64,000 nt of DNA from Adiantum capillus-veneris (lineage: Eukaryota > Streptophyta > Polypodiopsida > Polypodiales > Pteridaceae). Location: positions 88,333,529 to 88,397,528 of the forward strand of contig CM043959.1 in assembly GCA_014529385.2 (NCBI GenBank), in the 5' to 3' direction. The first letter of the stretch is position 1. Each line of letters starts with the position of its first letter. The notes under the pieces were generated by a model. It was not told where the DNA came from, ran no database searches, and was given only the letters and a program-made list of their open reading frames with translations. Positions 57,971 to 64,000 of the stretch are shown piece after piece. The translations under genes and the position numbers were made by a program.

Positions 57971-58207
57971 TGTAAAGTGTGAGCTTTGTCCTAAGGTGTG
58001 AGTCAAGGAGAGGAGAGTGGATTTATCCCACATACTGTGGAGCAAGGCTGTAGAGCTACTTAAAGCTCATTTCTTGAATCAATAAACAACAACTCATTTT
58101 GCACTACATGCTTGTCTATGGTGAGCTTGTGCTAAGCTAAGTCAATACTCAAGATTGTGTTTATGAGTCCAAGCTAATCCATAGCTAGCACGATCCAAAT
58201 CCTAACA
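57971..58207 (+). repeat. TR-GAG 3' LTR with 80-bp deletion
   Basis: 237 bp. It matches the 5' LTR on both sides of a deletion after CCAAGCTAATCC. Confidence 0.95.
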
Positions 58208-58212
58208 TGACA

Positions 58213-59280
58213 TGCATGCATCATAGACAACAAGATTATAGGTACACTCTGCACTAAAAGCCCATTCTGCATCAACATCAACATCACAGTCTCCTTTCAC
58301 AAAAGACTCAACAATAGCTGCATTTGTAGTGGAACCAGCATTTACAGTGGAACTACCCTCTTTCTTCTTAGCCTCTTTGGCCTTCAACTTAGGACATTGC
58401 TTGATCAAGTGATCATTAGCTTTACAATAATGGCAACGCATCTTCTTTTTGCCCTTATCACCAGAATTTCCAAACGAATTGATGTCAGCAGAAGCATTAA
58501 GAACAGGTGATTTTCCACTTGCAGAAGAACCATAAGAAGTGGCTGCATTGTTGTTACCACCTTTTCTTTGAGCAACAATAAAGGCATGTTCAATTGCATG
58601 CTATCTAGTCCTTTTTTTTTTGGAAAGTGACTCTTGCAACAGCAATGTGCATAATGCATCAAACTTGACAACTTCAGGATTTCCTTGGGTCATAAGTCTC
58701 CAAGTACTAGCAAAAGTCTGGTAAGAATCTGGCAAGGCATCAAGAACAGTCTGCACAAGGGACCTGTTTGAAATGACTTCACCTGCAGGAATAAGTTACT
58801 CATTGATATCCTTGACACCAACAAGGAAAGTGTCCATATCATCTTCCTCATGCATAATCTTCGACTCCAGCTCTTTATGCAACAATGCAATTTTTGCCTC
58901 ATTGTGACTTGCATAAAGATCCGCCACAATATCCCAAGCTTGTTTTGCAGATTCGCTGAACGAATGTGAGGAGTAATAGTACGCTTCACAGACAACGTAA
59001 TCAATGCATGAGCCTGAACATCTTTTACATCCCAATGAGCTTGTTTTGTCATAGGCAAAACAACTCTAACAACAGCAATCCTTGCAACAAGACATGCAAC
59101 ATCCTCAACATCCCCTGTATCCTCAAAACCAGGACGTACATCAATGCCGTGAACAGTGTTCCAAATTCCCTTTGACACAAGAACATGTTGCATCATATAA
59201 GCCCACATAGGGTAATTGTCCCCATCCAATCTGTCCTCAGCATCAAACATCTTGAACACATCTGTATTGTTGTCAGCCAT
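58213..59280 (-). pseudogene. copia-2 gag
   Basis: Reverse-strand gag starts at ATG 59280 (MADNNTDVFKMFDAEDRLDG), with NYPMWAYMMQHVLVSKG typical of copia gag. A frameshift near 58960 moves to the 59035-58796 frame (AKQAWDIVADLYASHNEAK, EEDDMDTFLVGVKDI). Another follows towards the zinc knuckle CHYCKANDHLIKQC (58438-58397) and a Lys-rich linker ending at the TR-GAG insertion. It is the source family of the fragment at 6405-7165. Confidence 0.9.
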
Positions 59281-59551
59281 GGTAAATGCTGCATCTGATG
59301 TGAAAACTGTCCTAAAAGAGGAGAAGGAAAGCGGGAACAACACATGCTATATAGCACAAATCGTAGAAGATCGTAAGGAACTTGTTATGCAAAAAACGGC
59401 ACTGACAAATTTTGCATAAAATGACAAAATAGCATGCACAGTACTTCCTGTTGTGGAAATACAGGCCGAAATGAGCCCGAATCAGAAATCGAAGAAAGTG
59501 AGTAGGCGTGTGCTAAAGCTGTTGGCGACTAAGCCCGAGAGGACGCAACCT

Positions 59552-59563
59552 GCTCTGATACCA
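59552..59563 (-). promoter_or_regulatory. copia-2 primer-binding site
   Basis: The plus strand reads GCTCTGATACCA, the exact complement of TGGTATCAGAGC, two bases inside the 5' LTR. Confidence 0.95.
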
Positions 59564-59565
59564 AT

Positions 59566-59769
59566 TGTTGGAAATAGGGTTGCAAGAAAAGACACACAGC
59601 TTGGAGAAGACGAAGGAAGCTCAAGGCACACAACAGAGAGAGTATTACTTAGTGTGCAATGGAATGATGGGCATATATACAATGCACGGGGGAAAAAACC
59701 TCCTAGTGAGGGGAAAAATGCCCCGACGGTCCTAAGTGTGTTCCTCACTACCACATGTATATGGTAACA
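59566..59769 (-). repeat. copia-2 5' LTR
   Basis: 204 bp in plus coordinates, TGTTGGAAATAGGG to TGGTAACA. It matches 51870-52101 apart from indels. Confidence 0.92.
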
Positions 59770-59774
59770 CACAT

Positions 59775-60432
59775 GAAAGAAGGATGTACACACTAATGTC
59801 CTCTTTGGGCTATTGAAGGACAAGGAGAAGTCTGGGTGAGCCATAGATGCGGGATATAAGGGCGGTGATAATCTGCAACAGACAAGAAGACACGTTTTTG
59901 CGAAAGTCACGAGCACAACACCACGATATGCAAGCAACAAAGAGGAGCCCAAACCATTACTCATGCGATCAGCCAAAGGGGGTTCTTTTCATTTCTCCAC
60001 CTTGAGCACGACAGTAATGAGAACAAGGATATTGCAATCCATTTTTTGAGACTTCTACTGCATAAACTGCAAGGTCAATAGGTTTGAAGGTCAAATCGGA
60101 TGTGCATGCGGAGAATATTATCTCAATCTTAACATCAAATATAGAATTTAAAAGTCTGTTTGTACTACCACACACACACACACACAATCCTATAAGCGTC
60201 ACCCGTTTTGTGTCCACAAAGATGTCACAAATTTATTGGCAAATCTAGGGAAGAAGCAATATTTATTACACAAGTCATGCAAAGATAGAAAGGAGGAGTC
60301 AAATGCAATGGATTTTTTCTTTTCCGATCGGATAAGAAGCCTATTGTGAAAAGAAGGATTTGTACAAAGTCAATAGGATACACATTGAGCTACACAATAG
60401 TGGATTACTTAAAAAGGGTGCATATTTAGGGA
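59775..60432. other. unassigned sequence after copia-2
   Basis: Continues the pre-insertion sequence of 51869. No gene is recognised. A short (AC)n run is at 60169-60187. Translations on both strands look non-coding. Confidence 0.45.
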
Positions 60433-60742
60433 GCATAGAACACAGAGGACTCCACTATTGTTGAGCCACAACAGAACAACATGAGTAGTTAAACTTATGC
60501 GTCATGCAATAAGCAAAAGAGAAACATTGTAGATCAGATAGTGCACATCACATACACGTGCCATACAAAAGTACGGTGGAGAGTCAACACTATGTCTTCC
60601 CAAAAATAATAAGGAACGAAAGTCGTGCCCTGCCATGTAGACTGATAGTACCAACCAAGCAAATGCATAGGCATGGAGGTTTAGAAGCAGATTACAAACT
60701 TGGAATGTACATTGTTGTCATATCCTTGAATGATTATCCCCA

Positions 60743-60915
60743 CCTCGACTCCTACATGTAGCAATTTCATTGCCCCTCAACACTGTCTTGTTGCTTGCGT
60801 TATAACCTCTCTTACTCCCGTCAGACTCCTACCTCGACTCCTACATGTAGCAGTTGCATTGCCCCTCAACATTGTCTTGTTGCTTGCGTTCTAACCTCTC
60901 TTACTCCCGTCAGGC
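60743..60915. repeat. tandem duplication, 89-bp period
   Basis: Two copies of CCTCGACTCCTACATGTAGC through CTCTTACTCCCGTCAG, about 95 percent alike by eye. The first overlaps the inner end of the inverted-repeat arm. Confidence 0.92.
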
Positions 60916-61338
60916 GCCCCTCAACTGATGCTCAAGTTTTTTGCCTTGCCACTATAGATGACAGTGCAACCAAGCATCCTCGAACCAGTAATTGAACTTC
61001 ACATGTGTTGTCAAGTCCAATGCCCACACTGACCTTGACCACACATTCAAGGTTTGACCCTCATTTAACCATTGGTGATGGAATTTGGAGAAAGGCCTTC
61101 CCTTTGCATCATGTTAAAATGACTGAGACTTGAGAGCTTTGTTGCCATAGCAAGGTTTGGTTTACCCTGCAATCAATGCACTCCAAGATACGACATCTTG
61201 GAGATGATGCCCATCTTCAACTTTTTGTGCTTTCGTAAGGGCACATCATTTGGCATCCATATTAATTAAAGCACTGCCAAGTACAATTTTTTTCTCCATT
61301 ACAGGCTTTGACTAGCAATCTCATCGTGAGTACTTTGA

Positions 61339-61518
61339 CCACTGTGAAGGTCAATACACTACAATCTTTACAATTTTCCATTGCTTGTTGTTCACTAGTT
61401 TTACAATATGTTCTTGCTTATTGTTGTACCACTGTGAAGGTCAGTACATTTCAATCTTTACAGTTTGCCATTGCTTATTGTTCACTAGTTTTACAATATG
61501 TTCTTGTTTATTGTTGTA
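61339..61518. repeat. tandem duplication, 90-bp period
   Basis: Two copies of CCACTGTGAAGGTCA through TTGTTTATTGTTGT-like sequence. A third, partial copy is at 62129-62200. Confidence 0.92.
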
Positions 61519-62390
61519 CTTTCTTTTAGTCGCATCTTAACACCATTGCCACAAACCCTTGCCAAGGCCTAAACTGACCATAAATAAACCACGGGAATGA
61601 GTCTAACAAGTAAAAGTGATATTGTTGCAAATAAACCAATGCAACCAATGAATCGGTTCGTTGCCAATGGACAACAGTTAAGAGACATTGCATGGTGACA
61701 AAAAACTATATATGGTGTCAGCACAGGACTAAGGGGCAACTAATCTGCTCCATGCAGGAGTCGAGGTGGGGATAGTCATTCAAGGATATGACATCAGTGT
61801 ATGTTCCAAAGATACAAGCAAGCTTCAAGGTTTGTAATTTTCTTCTAAACCTTCATGCCTATGTGTTTGCTTTGTCGACACAACCAATTTACAGGGTAGG
61901 GCATGACTTCCGTTCCTTATTATTTTTGGGGAGACACAGTGCCGACTTTCCACCATACTTCTGTATGACACTTCTTTGTGACATGCACTTTTTGATCTGC
62001 AATGTTCTCTTTTGCTTGATGCATGACGTATAAGTTTAACTGCTGATGTTGTTCTACTGCAACTCAACAATAGTGGAGTCCTGTGCGCTCCAAAGTTAGG
62101 TGATACCACTGCTCGTTATCCAGCATTTCAATCTTTATAATTTGCTATTGCTTGTTGTCCACTAGTTTTACAATATGTTCTTGCTTGTTGTTGTACTTTC
62201 TTTTAGTTATATCTTAATATCATTGCCAAAACCCCCCGCTAAGGCCTAAACTGGCCATAAATCAACCACAGTAATGAATCTAGCAAGTAAAAGTGACATT
62301 CTTGCAAATAAACGAGTGCAACCAATTGGTCTTTTCGCTGTCAATGGACAACAATTAGGAGATTGCATGGTGATAACACTCTATGTATGG
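61437..62390. repeat. direct repeat pair of about 260-280 bp flanking the right arm
   Basis: 61437-61715 (ACAATATGTTCTTG, TTGTACTTTCTTTTAGT, AAGGCCTAAACTG, GTAAAAGTGA, CAATGGACAACA) recurs at 62130-62385 in the same order with about 85 percent similarity by eye. This direct repeat brackets the right inverted-repeat arm. Confidence 0.85.
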
Positions 62391-62672
62391 CCGACTTGGT
62401 AATGCAAAGAAATGCTATGTGATAGCCATAGCAAAGAGGATAGCTAACAACTACCAAGCCTAAAATGATGAAAATCTACTTGGTTGGCCTAAAACAGTTT
62501 TGTACAATGCAACCAGAGGTTGCTCCACATAACCTAAATCTTAGTCGTCAATAAAGTACCCACATCGTATGTTTTTCAGCTTAAATCTATGCATGCAACC
62601 AAATCATATCCTCCCTAGGCCTCCCTTTATTTGTATCTCAAACCTTTATCTATACCCTGAAGTTTCTTCTTT

Positions 62673-62910
62673 AGTGATAGTAAGGCCAACAAGCAAGACT
62701 AGTTAAAATTGTGCCTATGCCCACAATCGCAATGCCTTTTCTCAGCCATAGATTGCCTCCTCACTATCTTGATCAAGGAGGGGCAAGAAACTTCAGTGAT
62801 AGTAAGGCCAACAAGCAAGACTAGTTAAAATTGTGCCTATGCCCACAATCGCAATGCCTTTTCTCAGCCATAGATTGCCTCCTCACTATCTTGATCAGGG
62901 AGGGGCAGAT
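62673..62910. repeat. tandem duplication, 122-bp period
   Basis: AGTGATAGTAAGGCCAACAA through TTGATCA(A/G)GGAGGGGCA is present twice (62673-62794 and 62795 to about 62910) with almost no differences, so it is recent. It lies about 170 bp upstream of the DUF309 start codon. The stretch 62390-62672 has no recognised feature. Confidence 0.93.
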
Positions 62911-63084
62911 CATGACAACTCAAGTTAAGCGTGATAGACTTCAACACAGTTCACTACCAGGTGGATCGGATGGCCGAGAGTGCCCACAATCTATGACGCC
63001 TAATCTCAGCCGTGGATCCACCTCTCCGTCAATCACCTACTGTCATTTGGAGAAGTGGCTGACAGGTTCATGTGTTAAGACCAG

Positions 63085-63471
63085 ATGGGAGAAGGTGTTT
63101 TGTATCAGCACGGCGCTGTGCTTCCAAGCCTTCACCGTCACCATCGCCATTCTCTGTCTCGACAAACCACGCTACCATCTTGCAAAGGCATCTACGCCAC
63201 TGTTGTAAATGTACCTGCCCAATCCTTGACCAGACACGTGACTCATGCAGGTTGGCGGTGGAGCGACGACGCTGATGAACATGATGACGACAGCAGCGGT
63301 GCTGGTGAGGAAAGCAGCTTCGAGCAAGGGGTTGCACTTTTTAACAAGGGAGAGTACTATCAATGCCATGACGTCATTGAGAGCATCTGGATGACATCAC
63401 CAGAGCCAAGGCGGACGGTGCTGCATGCCATACTCCAATGTGCTGTTGGCCTCTACCACCTTCTCAATCGG
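63085..63471 (+). CDS. first coding exon of a DUF309 protein, probably plastid-targeted
   Basis: The ATG at 63085 is the first after an in-frame TAA at 63076-63078. Residues 1-60 are rich in Ser, Arg, His and Thr and poor in acidic residues, which fits a plastid transit peptide. An acidic stretch (DDADEHDDDSSGAGEESS, 61-78) follows. Residues 79-129 are the DUF309 core, with ALFNKGEYYQCHDVIESIW and LHAILQCAVGLYHLLN, including the HD-x2-E-x-x-W signature of this alpha-helical family. The family is found in bacteria and plastid-bearing eukaryotes and has no established enzymatic role. The exon ends at CGG/GTAGAG (donor GT 63472-63473), followed by a GA tract. Remaining exons are outside the window. 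It is the only clearly intact host-type coding sequence seen. Confidence 0.82.

Positions 63472-63474
<3 letters not shown>

Positions 63475-63534
<60 letters not shown>
63475..63534 (+). repeat. (GA)n microsatellite at the DUF309 intron start
   Basis: A GA run of about 60 bp begins three bases after the predicted splice donor. An apparent Glu/Arg repeat in the translation is read-through into this intron. Confidence 0.93.
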
Positions 63535-63537
<3 letters not shown>

Positions 63538-64000
63538 CAATGCAGAAGATACAATGTTTAATGTCTTTGTTTATCATGGGAAAAATGTGGAGTAGGGTCC
63601 ATATTTGCTAATAGTGTCATAATTGTCTAAGCTCATGCATTCCACCCAGAATGTTATGCATAGATTATGTCATAATTGTCTAAGCCATTATACCAGCCTC
63701 GGGATGGTGGAGTCTCTAGAATAAGTACGGAGGTGGCGGCGATACAGTCTCCCTTAAGGCTTTCAAAATGGTAGCAGAAGGTGCGCTCTGATGAGACTCA
63801 AGGCAGAGGCAGAAAAGTCAACTCATTACATGCACAATAACATGTGGCCTATTACTGGATAGCCCCACTAGCTCTATCCTCAACAACTTTGCAAATCCCC
63901 CCCCCAACACACCACACACACACAGCTAGAGGACGACTAGCCCAAGAGAGGGCATTGGAGGAGTTTTTCCCCCCCCTTTGTGGGGCTTGGGAGACAAAGA
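63535..64000. other. probable DUF309 intron sequence
   Basis: No coding similarity. A short direct repeat, TGTCATAATTGTCTAAGC, occurs at about 63616 and 63669. (AC)n and C-rich runs lie near 63895-63980. Confidence 0.5.

Larger units (their letters stand above)
55328..58207 (+). mobile_element. TR-GAG element: LTR retrotransposon with gag only
   Basis: This 2880-bp forward element has LTRs at 55328-55644 and 57971-58207, an exact iMet primer-binding site, one gag gene and the polypurine AAGGGGAGGA. TGACA is duplicated at 55323-55327 and 58208-58212. No protease, RT or integrase is present, matching the TR-GAG class of non-autonomous plant elements. It lies head-on inside the copia-2 protease region. 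The LTRs are nearly identical where they align, but the 3' copy lacks an 80-bp internal block. Confidence 0.95.
51870..59769 (-). mobile_element. copia-2, complete reverse-strand Ty1/copia element split by TR-GAG
   Basis: LTRs at 51870-52101 and 59566-59769 start TGTTGG on the plus strand, end TAACA, and are flanked by CACAT at 51865-51869 and 59770-59774. On the reverse strand the order is 5' LTR, iMet primer-binding site (59563-59552), gag (from 59280), protease, integrase, RT, RNase H, polypurine tract (AGGGGGGATT) and 3' LTR. Without the nested 2.88-kb element and its duplication it is about 5.0 kb, the usual copia size. The LTRs differ by several indels, and coding has many lesions, so it is older than TR-GAG. 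Confidence 0.95.
60433..62095. repeat. large imperfect inverted repeat with 1-kb loop
   Basis: The arm at 60433-60757 is the reverse complement, with substitutions and small indels, of about 61753-62095. For example, GGACTCCACTATTGTTGAG at left is matched by CTCAACAATAGTGGAGTCC at right. CCCACCTCGACTCCTACATG marks the inner end on the left. The loop holds two unrelated tandem duplications. The ORFs at 60558-60761 (forward) and 61825-62109 (reverse) are the same arm translated and are not supported as genes. Confidence 0.85.

Overview
The window is a densely nested block of transposable elements from a land-plant nuclear genome. Plant features are Ty1/copia and Ty3/gypsy LTR retrotransposons primed by initiator-Met tRNA, L1-type LINEs, GT-AG introns, long CT/GA tracts and one exon of a DUF309 gene. 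No bacterial operon, CRISPR array, rRNA or tRNA gene was seen. A large, repeat-rich genome such as a homosporous fern would fit, but that is an inference.

Layout. 1-1672: 3' end of a copia element (copia-1) inserted into a reverse-strand gypsy element (gypsy-1, 1673 to about 6100). 6405-7165: reverse-strand copia fragment. 7207-8513: two LTRs separated only by a primer-binding site. 8520-9778 and 23547-25435: two halves of one LINE (LINE-1), split by a 13.77-kb DNA transposon (9779-23546). That transposon has 23-bp imperfect terminal inverted repeats, a 4-bp target duplication (AGCA) and two convergent multi-exon genes. The reverse-strand gene B encodes a DDE-transposase-like protein. The forward-strand gene A encodes a coiled-coil, RING-like and FCP1/NIF-phosphatase-like protein. 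The element carries three GGTACTT-rich satellite arrays, and a complete defective copia element (18382-22133, target duplication AAAGG) sits inside one of them.

25436-27137: reverse-strand LINE-2. 27138-38154: four tandem copies of a 2.73-2.77 kb chimeric unit made of a LINE-2 piece, a gypsy LTR and gypsy gag, joined at a 4-bp microhomology. Gypsy-A continues to 38924, is split by gypsy-C (38925-47126) and resumes at 47127-47975. Gypsy-C contains LINE-3, which contains a 762-bp solo LTR with target duplication GGACT. 48331-50393 is a gypsy-B pol remnant. 51870-59769 is a complete reverse-strand copia (copia-2, target duplication CACAT). Its protease region is split by a gag-only LTR element (TR-GAG, 55328-58207, target duplication TGACA). 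60433-62910 holds a large imperfect inverted repeat and tandem duplications. 63085-63471 is the first coding exon of a probable host DUF309 gene that runs out of the window.

Almost every element is broken by stops, frameshifts or catalytic substitutions, all noted below. Only three simple nests and the DNA transposon have target duplications that let their insertion be reconstructed exactly. The DNA transposon is the main candidate for an undescribed system, and the four-unit array is the clearest unusual rearrangement.
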